From: Conidiobolus incongruus B7586
Lineage: Eukaryota > Entomophthoromycota > Entomophthoromycetes > Entomophthorales > Conidiobolaceae
Assembly (NCBI GenBank): GCA_000697335.1
Contig: JNEM01003692.1
Location: 1 to 14,046 of the forward strand
DNA length: 14,046 nt
Reading direction: 5' to 3'
The notes under the pieces are model-generated. The model was not told where the DNA came from. It made no database searches and saw only the letters and a program-made list of their open reading frames with translations. Shown one piece after another: positions 1 to 10,212 of the stretch (positions are counted from its first letter, which is position 1; every line of letters begins with the position of its first letter). The position numbers and the translations under genes are program-made.

Positions 1-1112
1 ATTAATTTTTATTAAATATATTTAATAAATATAATTATTAATATTTATTTATTTTTAATATTATAAAATTTTTAAAATTAATATAATTAATTTTATAAAA
101 TAGGATATAGGGGGTTAAATCTTCAGCAGGTTTTTTAGAAATATATATGATTATATTAAATAATAGATTAAACTTAAAAGCATTAGTTCTTTAAACTTAT
201 TTGAGAGTTAAAGGTAAATATTTAAAATAATATATATATCCTTTTTCTTTAGCTAGCATGTATATTTTACTATAATATATATCATAAAATCTTATCTCTC
301 TTTAAAATATATTATATCAATATAAGTTTATAATGTTATAAAATAGTTAAAAATTTAAACCACAAGGTTTCTTAAGATTTTAAATTAATATCTTATATAA
401 CTAACTAAAGTTATCCCTTTTAATTAGTTATAAAAGTATTTTACTCTATTAACTTTTGATTTTATTAATTATATTAATAATATAATTATATATAATTATT
501 ATAATAATATTAAATGTAATTAAGCTCACTATAGATAATTTAATGGTATATAAACTAACTAATATTATAATTATAGATATTATTATAATTATACTAAATA
601 TTACATTAAATAACTTATTGGGAGTTGAATTACTTGACTATATTAAGCTAAAAGATAATAATTAACAAAAAACAAAAATAAGAAAATTATCTTAACTAAA
701 GATTATTGATTAAGTTTAATATCTTTATATATGTTAAAATTATAATAATAAAGCTATTGTTAATATTTATCACTTTACATATATAATTAGTTTAATTAAA
801 CTAATTTTTTGGAGTATTTAAACATAATATTAATATAACTCAAATTAATAAAATATAGGGATAAGGGAATCTTTATAATTTTATTTATTAAAATTAATAT
901 ATAAGGTTTTTCTAATTAATCAATATATATATTTTTATCTATATATTTAATATTTTTATTTGTTTTTTATAATTTATTTAAAAATTATTTAACTAACCTT
1001 TAATTATCAAAATATAAAAACAAATGATAATAATAGCAATAATAGTAATATTTGTAATTTTTAATATATATAATATATATTGATTTATTTATTAAGATTC
1101 ATATTATAAATA

Positions 1113-1153
1113 TAGTGCTATTATATTATCCTAGTGCTATGAAATAGGATAAT
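1113..1153. repeat. Direct repeat overlapping a 9-bp hairpin
   Basis: TAGTGCTAT occurs at 1113-1121 and again at 1132-1140. Interleaved with it, ATTATCCTA (1125-1133) is complementary to TAGGATAAT (1145-1153), with an 11-nt loop. The second direct-repeat copy spans the end of the left arm and part of the loop. Function unknown. Confidence 0.55.
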
Positions 1154-1273
1154 TATATTGAGTTAAGCTTGTGTATGTTGAAAACTTATGATATAGTTTA
1201 ATTAGAATTTTATTTGAAAGTTAATTATAAAGATTTTGATCTAATTTCCTTTTTATAGAAGAGTGTAGTTTTC

Positions 1274-1331
1274 CTCCTTCGTATATTGGGATAAGAATTG
1301 ATATATTTGAGGTAAAAAAACATACGAGGAG
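1274..1331. repeat. Imperfect inverted repeat with GC-containing arms
   Basis: CTCCTTCGTAT (1274-1284) pairs with ATACGAGGAG (1322-1331) if one base is bulged; the spacer is about 37 nt. The arms are much richer in G and C than the flanks. No coding potential was seen inside it. Confidence 0.4.
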
Positions 1332-1406
1332 AAATTGTGGATAAATTAAAATAAAGAGGTAAAGGTATAAGGAATAATTTGGTAGGAGCGTGACAGCTAT
1401 TTAATG

Positions 1407-1420
1407 AATATGTACATATT
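1407..1420. repeat. 14-bp perfect palindrome
   Basis: AATATGTACATATT reads the same on both strands. It is AT-dominated, so chance is a fair explanation. Confidence 0.4.
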
Positions 1421-1848
1421 AATATATTTTATATCAAAACGTAAATTTATTCTATATATATTATGTTAACAAGTGAAATTTAAGATAGATTAGGTAAATT
1501 CATAAATAATAATTTAAGTATAAGTGTCAATTATTAAAATATTAATATAAATAGAATATTTAAATATAATATATATAGATGGAATAATTTATAAATGAAA
1601 TTCTTATATTGGTTAATTTTTATAATTTCTTACTTGAGAACGATAAAAGATCATAAGTAAAATAAAAAATAATCGATTAGCAAAATAATATTATAGAATT
1701 TTTCCTTAATGTACATAATAAATAAAAATTATTTATTTTAAATATATTGTTGCAATTTATTTCTTAATAATCTATGGTTGATTTAATTCTATATCAGTAT
1801 AAAATAATAAGGCATTAATAATCAATTAGTTGTTACCATTAATTAGCA

Positions 1849-1979
1849 TATCTTAACTCTTAAGATAACAAAACCCTTAATTAACAATAAGGGTTTCACC
1901 TACCATCATAATTATTATTACAATTATTATATTCTATTATAAATATCTCAATTTACTCAAAGATATTACTTTGAGTAAA
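1849..1979. repeat. Cluster of three perfect hairpins
   Basis: Hairpin 1 is TATCTTAA (1849-1856), loop ctc, TTAAGATA (1860-1867). Hairpin 2 is AAACCCTTA (1871-1879), an 8-nt loop, TAAGGGTTT (1888-1896); it begins only 3 nt after hairpin 1. Hairpin 3 is TTTACTCAAAG (1952-1962), a 6-nt loop, CTTTGAGTAAA (1969-1979). Hairpins 2 and 3 each hold three G-C pairs in a background where G and C are scarce. Paired hairpins resemble in form the double-hairpin elements described from some fungal mitochondrial DNAs, but I recognise no family here. A structured RNA or a small mobile element are other possibilities. Confidence 0.6.
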
Positions 1980-2225
1980 ATATCTTTTTTTAAAACAATA
2001 GAGATAATATTATTAAAATAAATACACTTTTAATATAAAGCATTTGAGTTATATATAAATTCATTAAAAGAAATAATATAGAGCTAGATTACACTACCTC
2101 TACCTAAGACAACTTTTGTAAAAGATCAGACAATTATTGGAAGTTTATTTTTATATTATATACTATATGTAGTAATTACTTTGATTACAATTATAAAGAG
2201 ATTTTTAAGCTTTATAATTAGACTA

Positions 2226-2283
2226 AAGGTATACCTTATGTATAAGATGCTCTCCCTATGTTTCGTATTACATTTATGTAATA
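2226..2283. repeat. Two palindromes in a GC-richer patch
   Basis: AAGGTATACCTT (2226-2237) is a perfect 12-bp palindrome. TATTACAT (2266-2273), two bases, then ATGTAATA (2276-2283) form an 8-bp hairpin. They sit in a patch (about 2220-2350) that looks richer than its surroundings but carries only short open frames. Confidence 0.45.
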
Positions 2284-3258
2284 ATGTTGGCAAGTATTAT
2301 TCTTAGCTACTAGAACCAAGTAATGATAACTTGTTTAGTGGTCTCAACATATATATGATTGCAAAATTAAAAATTTATAAATTTATAAATTTGAAATTTA
2401 ATTTTAATTGCTTTTTATTTTAAATAAAAAAACCTTCTTTATAAGTGAATAAAAATTTAATATCATATATTAGTGTAATATATTTACAATACATTTTTAA
2501 CTTGTATTCAAGTGGAATAATAAATTAGATAATAAATAACTGTTAAATTTAATAGATTAAAACCAAATATTTTAATATTAAATTTGAAGTATTTGTGATA
2601 TTTCAATTTATTGTTGAAAATTTTAATTAAATTAATTATAAATAAATGGCCAATATCAAACTACAAATTTTGTAAAATGCTTAATCAATTGATTGGAATT
2701 TGATTTGTACTTGAAGTGATTTATATATAAATATCTAATAAAATTATGAAATATTAAATTTTATTTTTATCAATTGATTTCAAGTTATCCACTCTTCAGA
2801 TTTTAGATATTAATTAACAATATCAATAAAAATTTAATTTTGTCAAATATAATATAAACAACTAATAGATATAATCCACAAATAATATCATAAACTGTTA
2901 AACTCTAGTGACTAATGATGATATATAAGATATTGTAATGATAATAAAAATATTGATTATCGATAATATGAGATTTAAATGATCAGATCATATCATTTAT
3001 TTTGGAATTAATCGGAAAATCCTGCAGAATAAATTACGCATCTTCAAAAGGTTGGGTAATACTTTTTCAATTACATAAATTTTTTTATAATGCAATCGTT
3101 AAATAATATAACTCATCACCTCAATTTTTGATATTTTTTGTTGAATAAAAATATTATGATTATTTATTATGATTTTTCCGAATATACCTGAAAAAAGGTA
3201 ATATTAAAAGACAATATAACAAAGTTATATAACCTGATTTAGAAATATTTTGATAAGG

Positions 3259-3273
3259 ATATATATATATATA
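3259..3273. repeat. (AT)n microsatellite
   Basis: About seven uninterrupted AT units upstream of ERG10. Simple sequence of the kind expected in such AT-rich DNA. Confidence 0.8.
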
Positions 3274-3449
3274 AATATTCTATAAATTATTTATTGTATC
3301 AAAGTAATTCAAAATTGAAAATATAAATATATTTAATATTCATGATATACTTAAGAATAATGTCAATAATTTAATTTTTTGAATGACCCTGAATGATTAT
3401 CCTGAATTTCTAAAAGAATACTAAGCAATGTTTATTTTCAATTTACCGA

Positions 3450-3461
3450 ACCACCTGTGGT
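3450..3461. promoter_or_regulatory. Inverted-repeat E-box upstream of ERG10
   Basis: ACCAC-CT-GTGGT is a perfect 5-bp inverted repeat and contains CACCTG, an E-box (CANNTG). It lies about 70 nt upstream of the TATA box and about 175 nt upstream of the ERG10 start, in a short non-AT patch. A symmetrical site suggests a dimeric regulator, for example of the bHLH type. This is inference from position and symmetry only. Confidence 0.4.
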
Positions 3462-3529
3462 AAAATTCATCATAATTGTTACACTGTTCTAATGAATTTG
3501 GTTTTGATCAAAAAAAGGAAGGTGGCTGG

Positions 3530-3537
3530 TATAAAAA
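3530..3537 (+). promoter_or_regulatory. TATA box of ERG10
   Basis: TATAAAAA embedded in a G/C-containing context (ggtggctgg before, ccc after). It is about 100 nt before the ATG at 3636, leaving room for a start site near 3560-3570 and a leader of roughly 70 nt. Confidence 0.6.
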
Positions 3538-3635
3538 CCCATAAGTATCCTATCTGATTAACACTATTCATCAAATAACAGTCAATTATTTTGATTAATA
3601 ATCAATTTCAACATATTATATTACATTACCATAAA

Positions 3636-4986
<1,351 letters not shown>

Positions 4987-5024
4987 AACAATATGCATTC
5001 ATAATTTAACATTTTAGTTAAACC

Positions 5025-5030
5025 AATAAA
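5025..5030 (+). terminator. Poly(A) signal of ERG10
   Basis: AATAAA 39 nt after the ERG10 stop, followed by a T-rich stretch. In such AT-rich DNA the hexamer is common, so position is the main support. Confidence 0.4.
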
Positions 5031-7546
5031 TTCTTTTTTAATTTTATTAGTTAAAACATATTTTCATTTATTAAATGTATTATATGATATTAATTATAAT
5101 TAGTCACTGATCAAATAGATTTGCAAATATTTTCTCAAAGATTTTTGACAAGTATTATTAATGTTTTAATATATTGAGTGTAATATATTAAGATTCAAAG
5201 TATATATATATATATTCTATAATTGCCAATTCAGATTTATTGGCTGAAAGCCATCTATACTATTGGCTTAAATATATTAATGAGAAGCGTACTGATAAGG
5301 TGTTTATATATATATACTATTTTTCTTCAGAGTATATTATATATACGTTTCAAATATGCTGTCTTGTTCATAAAACAATAATTTATCTACTAATTTAAAA
5401 TAGTATATTATCAAAAATCGCTTGTGAAATGATTTAAATTTACAGATAAAAAAATATATTATTACATTTTTTGATCGATTTATATTAAATGTCAAATAAA
5501 GATTTACATACCTAATTAATAAATGTCTATTGTTTTAATTTCCTATTAATATTAATATATATTCTTTAAATTAACAATATTATACATAATCTTGTATTAC
5601 TGTGTTCAATTCTATTTCACACTAATACATTGAGTTAGTTAATTAAATTATTACATTCACCTTATAAATATTTATTCATTGATATTATTTTATTTTTATT
5701 AAATAAAAATATTAGTATAAAAATAAAAATAATGGTAAAATTTCAAAATCATTGTTAAATAAAATTAACAATATATGATTTATAAAACTTGATACAACAT
5801 ATAAAATTAATGCTTTTATTGTTAATAACTCTTTGTTATACTATTAACAAGCTTTTAATACTTAAAAAACAGTTTTATTATTAGACTGATATTTGAAATT
5901 TTAAAAACCATTTTAATTTGTTTAAAAGGATTTTTTCCCTATAAATATATTATTTAATTGCTTAAAACAGTTATAATAATATAAGTTATAATTTAGTGAG
6001 TATATTAAATATGGTAACTTTTTTAAACTGTTTTATATTGATAATCTTTTATAATTTTAACTGTGTATTTTATAATTATTATGCAAAATAAAAATTTTTT
6101 TAATTTATAATAATAATAATACTAATTAAAAGTTGCTCTATCTAAAAACAATATAAAACTTATTATTAATTAATTTATTTTTATAAAACTAAATAAGAAA
6201 ACTATATACTATTATAATTGATTAAAATAATTAATATTTAGTTATTGATAAAATATGTGTTTATTGGAATTTTTTAACAGGATTATTTTAACTTCATATT
6301 TTATATTAAATAAAAAATTGATTAAAATAGTTTAAAATTTGTTAATTATAAAGATTTTTATAAAAACTTTTGCTTTCAGTTAAATTTTCATAATTTTTGT
6401 TTAATTGTACCTATTTTAATTTTTTTAAACTTTTGTTCAATTATCAGATATTTATTTTATTATATTAGTAATTGATCTAGGCTTAAACTTTAATATATAT
6501 AATATTCTTATATAATTAATATTAAATTACTTAAATAATTGTTTAACTGAGATAAAAAATGTCCCTTAATATATTTTCTATTTTATTAACCAATAAAAGA
6601 ATTATAATAAAAGTTTATCTTTTAAATTTGAATAATTTTGAATATTATCTTTTTTAACTTTAAATATTATAATAGTTCTAAATGACAGTTTATATAAATT
6701 ATGATTTTTATGAATTAATAACAAATTTTAAATAATTTTAGAGGGTTTATAATTGAGTTTTAATGATTATTATCTATAATAACTATAATTAAATTTTATA
6801 TTAAATTTTTAAAAATATTTAATAAAAAAATTATAAATATTATATATAGTTTGAAAGTATTAATTCTTTTACATATTTCAAATAAAATTGACTTTTTAAA
6901 ATTGATAATATAATTGAAAAATCAATAATTAAAAAAATTCTATTTCTTTTTGAATTAATAATATTGGATATATTAATTATATACTCTGATTAAAGACCAA
7001 ATCAATATTCGAAATTAAAAATATATAATATTAAATTGAAATGTTAATAGTATTTATTATATATTAACCAATAATATAAAATTTCATAAATTTCAACTTT
7101 TTGTTAAAATAAACATATTATAGTATGTTTAAGCTCTCAAATTAGATATATCAGTATGAATAATTTAAAAAAATTAGGATACCATCCTTAGATTTAGGTG
7201 TTTACTTAAATATGTAATAATTTAGTAATTGGCTTATTTTTCTATAAACAAATTTTAATATGTTGAATAGTTTTGATTTAATATTCAAACATACAATCAA
7301 CAGTATATTAAAAATACCAGTCATAGTTTTTAAGTGATCTAATTTAAACAATTAATATAATTAAAAAATATTTGCATTAAAAGATGTAATTATGGACAAA
7401 AAATGTAGATCATGGTAATATATGTTTATAATATACTTTTATAATTAATTATCAAAATGTATTTCAGATAGTTTGAGCATATCAGTTTCTTATTAATACT
7501 TCGATCCAATTATATTGATTTTAATTTTATACATGAATTAAAGAAA
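5031..7546. other. AT-rich intergenic desert between ERG10 and the small frames
   Basis: About 2.5 kb with no open frame of note and no RNA gene seen by eye. 5580-7540 is the most AT-rich part, largely A/T runs. A (TA)n tract lies at 5201-5215 and a small group of CCAAT motifs at 5226-5266. Nothing else could be supported. Confidence 0.6.
5201..5215. repeat. (TA)n microsatellite
   Basis: About seven TA units. Simple repeat, unremarkable here. Confidence 0.8.
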
Positions 7547-7565
7547 ATATATATATATATATATA
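7547..7565. repeat. (AT)n microsatellite
   Basis: Nine AT units, followed by one interruption and a further ATAT run to about 7572, ending at the ATG of the small open frame at 7571. Confidence 0.85.
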
Positions 7566-7570
7566 CATAT

Positions 7571-7690
7571 ATGAAATTAATGTTAAATGTTATATCAAAA
7601 TCTCCTTCTCCTCATACTCCACTAAATGCTAATTCCTTTGATGATTCATATAGTCAAATTCAGCCAAGTTATATTGAGTACTTGTATTAG
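7571..7690 (+). CDS. Small hypothetical open frame, 39 residues, possible relic
   Basis: Unrecognised. An ATG-to-TAG frame encoding 39 residues, with a Ser/Pro/Thr stretch (SKSPSPHTPLN) followed by NSFDDSYSQ and an aromatic-rich end. Its base composition is clearly coding-like (clusters of C and G in codons) against a nearly pure A/T background. The S/T-P motifs and SFDD resemble the C-terminal part of the protein at 8053-8523 (ISPT...PSFDDMLYY), so it may be a decayed paralogous copy or the last exon of an unseen gene. No TATA box suited to this ATG was seen; (AT)n precedes it directly. Chance is not excluded at this length. Confidence 0.25.
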   Translation: MKLMLNVISKSPSPHTPLNANSFDDSYSQIQPSYIEYLY

Positions 7691-7908
7691 TAAATGATTT
7701 AAATTCATAACTTATAATATGGATGTAGTAAAAGTGTCATAATATAAATGATATTTGATATTATAATTCCTGATATATGGTGTGGTTTGATTAATAATTA
7801 AATTAGATTACTGATGAATAGGGAAATTTTGTTAGATTTGTTTAATGAATATCGATATTAATTTTGCTTTGCTCTAACGTGGTTATAATAAATAAATAAG
7901 TTGACCTG

Positions 7909-7999
7909 ATTGGTTTTTATTATTAGATCTATAAACTTTGGTTAACTAAAATAACCAATTTTAAGGAGTAAAACTTTGTGAATATTGCCAATATAAATA
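7909..7999 (+). promoter_or_regulatory. Promoter of the 156-residue gene: CCAAT boxes and TATA box
   Basis: TATAAATA at 7992-7999 lies about 54 nt before the ATG at 8053. CCAAT motifs are at 7909-7913 (reverse), 7955-7959 and 7988-7992, the last overlapping the TATA box. The spacing supports transcription starting at about 8020-8030 with a short leader. Confidence 0.5.
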
Positions 8000-8052
8000 C
8001 TGCAATATAACTAATTTCTTCAATTGCCTTCATTAACTCATCTTTATCACTA

Positions 8053-8523
8053 ATGAATGATCAACCCCACAAGCGCAAATTTTCTTTGCCTTTACCTGAG
8101 CTAAGCTCAAAATCACTGCATTCACCCGAAATCAGCTCTCCAAAGACCGTTCATAATGTAACAAACAGTTTGAAAACTTCTTTACATCTATCGTCACCGC
8201 TGAGGCTCATTAGTTGGATAAGGAAACCAAGCTTAGATACCACCAGCTTACCCTCTATCAAGAGGAAATCATCTACTCCAAGCTTGAATATCCAGCATAC
8301 CACAAGTCGTCCATTTTCCTTTAGAAAGAAATACTCGTTTTCAGGCCCTACTCTGGTACCCAACACACCAGAAACTAGGTGTATATCACCCACTATAGCC
8401 AATAGCACTACCAAATCTAACTTGCCAAGTTTTGATGATATGCTATATTATGGATTCGAGGATCAGGGTTCTACTCAGTACACTCTACAGCTATCATTAA
8501 CACCAGAGTATGCCAGAAGCTGA
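8053..8523 (+). CDS. Hypothetical Ser/Thr/Pro-rich basic protein, 156 residues
   Basis: No family recognised. The intronless frame runs ATG to TGA, has exon-like base composition and sits just behind a TATA box, so I take it as a real gene. The protein is largely low complexity and probably disordered, with no signal peptide or membrane helix. It has seven proline-directed sites (Ser24, Ser29, Ser48, Thr75, Thr105, Ser112, Thr150 before Pro). It also has basic-x-x-Ser sites: KRKFS (Ser11), IRKPS (Ser60), KRKSS (Ser74), RPFS (Ser89) and KKYS (Ser95), most followed by Leu or Phe. The tail turns acidic and aromatic around PSFDDMLYYGFED (125-137). This pattern suits a target of CDK/MAPK-type and PKA/AGC/CAMK-type kinases or 14-3-3 binding, which is inference. 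It is convergent with CHO1, 1.7 kb downstream. The opposite-strand frame at 8151-8414 is a shadow of this one. Confidence 0.7.
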   Translation: MNDQPHKRKFSLPLPELSSKSLHSPEISSPKTVHNVTNSLKTSLHLSSPLRLISWIRKPSLDTTSLPSIKRKSSTPSLNIQHTTSRPFSFRKKYSFSGPTLVPNTPETRCISPTIANSTTKSNLPSFDDMLYYGFEDQGSTQYTLQLSLTPEYARS

Positions 8524-8542
8524 CAATAGTGTTGCAGTATTG

Positions 8543-8556
8543 AATATTGCAATATT
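8543..8556. repeat. 14-bp palindrome just after the 156-residue gene
   Basis: AATATTGCAATATT is perfectly self-complementary and begins 20 nt after the stop codon. It could help 3'-end formation or be chance. Confidence 0.35.
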
Positions 8557-8590
8557 TAAACTAAAACCAAGAGCATATGCAAAAATTACG

Positions 8591-8596
8591 AATAAA
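8591..8596 (+). terminator. Possible poly(A) signal
   Basis: AATAAA about 68 nt after the stop of the 156-residue gene. Weak evidence, because the hexamer is frequent in this DNA. Confidence 0.3.
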
Positions 8597-8854
8597 TCAA
8601 CAATCATCTTTAATTCCTTAATATAATTTAATTAATAAACTGAGTATATAAATCCTAAGAATTAAATATACTAAAATAAACATTGAACCATGATTATATC
8701 CAATGAATGAGAATTGGTAATGGCTAAAATAAGAATACAAAGCTTATTTTGATCTCTGCACATTTATTTAATTTTATATTCATTTACTAAATTAGTATAT
8801 TTACTGTAATTGAGTTATATAATAACAAATTGGGAATCAAACTCATCTAATAAG

Positions 8855-8992
8855 TTAGCACCAATTACTATTATAGGAAATAATATCCGCATCTCTGATA
8901 CCTTGAGTAAGTTGAATAAACCGATGTGAAATCATAATATCATTCTGAATGAGATGGGCTGCAAAGGAGAAGTAAGCGATTGCGGCTATCAT
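8855..8992 (-). pseudogene. Open frame of 45 residues in a GC-richer island; relic or tiny gene
   Basis: Unrecognised. On the minus strand ATG (8992-8990) opens 45 residues to TAA (8857-8855); the frame is open back to a stop at 9007-9005. It starts with a hydrophobic stretch, MIAAIAYFSFAAHLI, then becomes polar. Composition is exon-like while both flanks are A/T. With the preceding codon it reads DMIAAIAYFS, which loosely recalls the first membrane helix of ethylene-sensor histidine kinases (D, then Y seven residues later, then FS); the following Ile-Pro of that family is absent. A branch-and-acceptor-like ctaacttattag lies at the frame's 3' end, with a possible donor 55 nt upstream. A TATA-like TATAAAAA sits only about 12 nt before the ATG, too close to serve it. 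A relic exon seems likelier than a working gene. Confidence 0.2.
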
Positions 8993-9249
8993 ATCAACTC
9001 CTTTTTATAGAGATTTCTTTAGTCAGCAAATCTCCTTGCTTAAAAATGATCTACTTGCATTTTAATACTCAATATTGTGGTAATTATCACTGCTCTTAAA
9101 CGTTTGGTTTCATAATTTATTAACTAATGTATTTACATAAAATAAACATATTACACAGTATATTTTGATATAATGTAGTGATTTCTGTTAATATTATTTA
9201 TTAAATAGTTCAATCATGATATTGTCAAGTATTATTTATAAAATCAAAT

Positions 9250-9267
9250 TTTGATATATATATCAAA
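9250..9267. repeat. 18-bp perfect palindrome
   Basis: TTTGATATATATATCAAA, symmetrical over its full length. The core is simple AT repeat closed by a G-C pair on each side. Function unknown, chance possible. Confidence 0.4.
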
Positions 9268-10212
9268 CTTAAAAGGGAGTATTCAATAAAAATACATAAT
9301 GTTTTAAAAATAATGAGATAGTTACTTTTTAAAGTACTTGAATTAATAAACTCTGATCTTTATTCATAATAATTGAGATGATGAGAGGAATTGGAAATTA
9401 TATTTATAGTTAATTACATGTTCAGGGAGCGGAGTTTTATATAATTATTTATGAAAATTTAAATAGTTTAATAAAATTAAAATAATTAAAATATTTTCAA
9501 GTTGACAAATGATTATTTGATTACATAAATACTGAACTATAGTTAAATATCATTACTTGATCATTACTAGTATGAATAATTGAAGATCACTGATTATTTC
9601 TTAAAATAGACATTGGGGTTATTTTTAAGGAACTATATAAATACTCAATGAACCGATTCACAAATAAAAAATCAGGATTCTATCAAATAAATATATTACT
9701 ATTAATATACTATAAATAAAATAAAGTTAACTAAAATTAATAACTTTGGAATTGAGTTTAATAATAAAATGAGTGAAAAAAATCAAATGAGTTAGAATAA
9801 CTCATAGTTAATTAAAATTATTATTAGGGTTTTTGATCAATGAATCAAACAATTAAATGATATTTTAATAATTTTATGAATCGAGGTATTTGGCATTTAA
9901 CACGACGATATCAGAAAATATAAAGACACTCGAATTGTTATTTGATAAAAAATATGAGTAATTTAGAATGTGTATTATATCACTACTAATTCGAAATATG
10001 AGTAGATATATTAAGCAGCTCGCTAGGTATAATTTATGTATTCCAAATTAAAGTTTTAAATACAATGAGTAAAATAATAAAATATTTACATAGAATAAGT
10101 CAATTTTTGAAATTGATCATAATAAATTAAATAATATTTTAGTGTGATAGCATATCTTAATATCAATGAATACAAATAATATGAGGATATTATTGATATA
10201 GGTTTAAAATGG

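Larger units (their letters stand above)
1..3449. other. AT-rich intergenic desert with no supportable gene
   Basis: Stops are dense in all frames and no protein family is recognisable. Most of the stretch is A/T runs. The exceptions are short GC-containing inverted repeats at about 1113-1153, 1274-1331, 1849-1979 and 2226-2283 (listed separately), a slightly richer patch at about 2220-2350, and the final few hundred bases leading into the ERG10 promoter. No tRNA or rRNA was found by eye. Mitochondrial-derived DNA is conceivable given the composition, but I could not identify any mitochondrial gene. Confidence 0.6.
8597..10212. other. Intergenic DNA between convergent genes
   Basis: Mostly A/T with no clear gene. 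It holds an 8-bp hairpin at 8726-8750 (AAAATAAG / CTTATTTT, 9-nt loop), a GC-richer island at about 8855-9040 (listed separately) and an 18-bp palindrome at 9250-9267. From 9300 to 10212 I see nothing I can support. Confidence 0.5.

Noticed and set aside
2280-2360. tRNA-like string TTTAGTGGTCTCAAC
   Set aside because: No matching T-arm, acceptor stem or anticodon arm could be folded around it.
1-3400. Left desert as mitochondrial DNA inserted in the nucleus
   Set aside because: Composition and hairpins are suggestive, but no mitochondrial protein, rRNA or tRNA could be recognised; kept only as a hypothesis.
5860-6066. Group of AACAGTT/AACTGTT motifs resembling Myb sites
   Set aside because: The same heptamer is scattered over the whole window (for example near 2540, 2895 and 12257), so the grouping is weak.
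8151-8414. 87-residue open frame on the minus strand
   Set aside because: Lies wholly opposite the 156-residue plus-strand gene, which has the promoter and the better protein character. Taken as an antisense shadow.
8923-8932. GATGTGAAAT, one base from the yeast inositol-responsive element
   Set aside because: Lies beyond the 3' end of CHO1 rather than in its promoter, and inside a possible relic frame.
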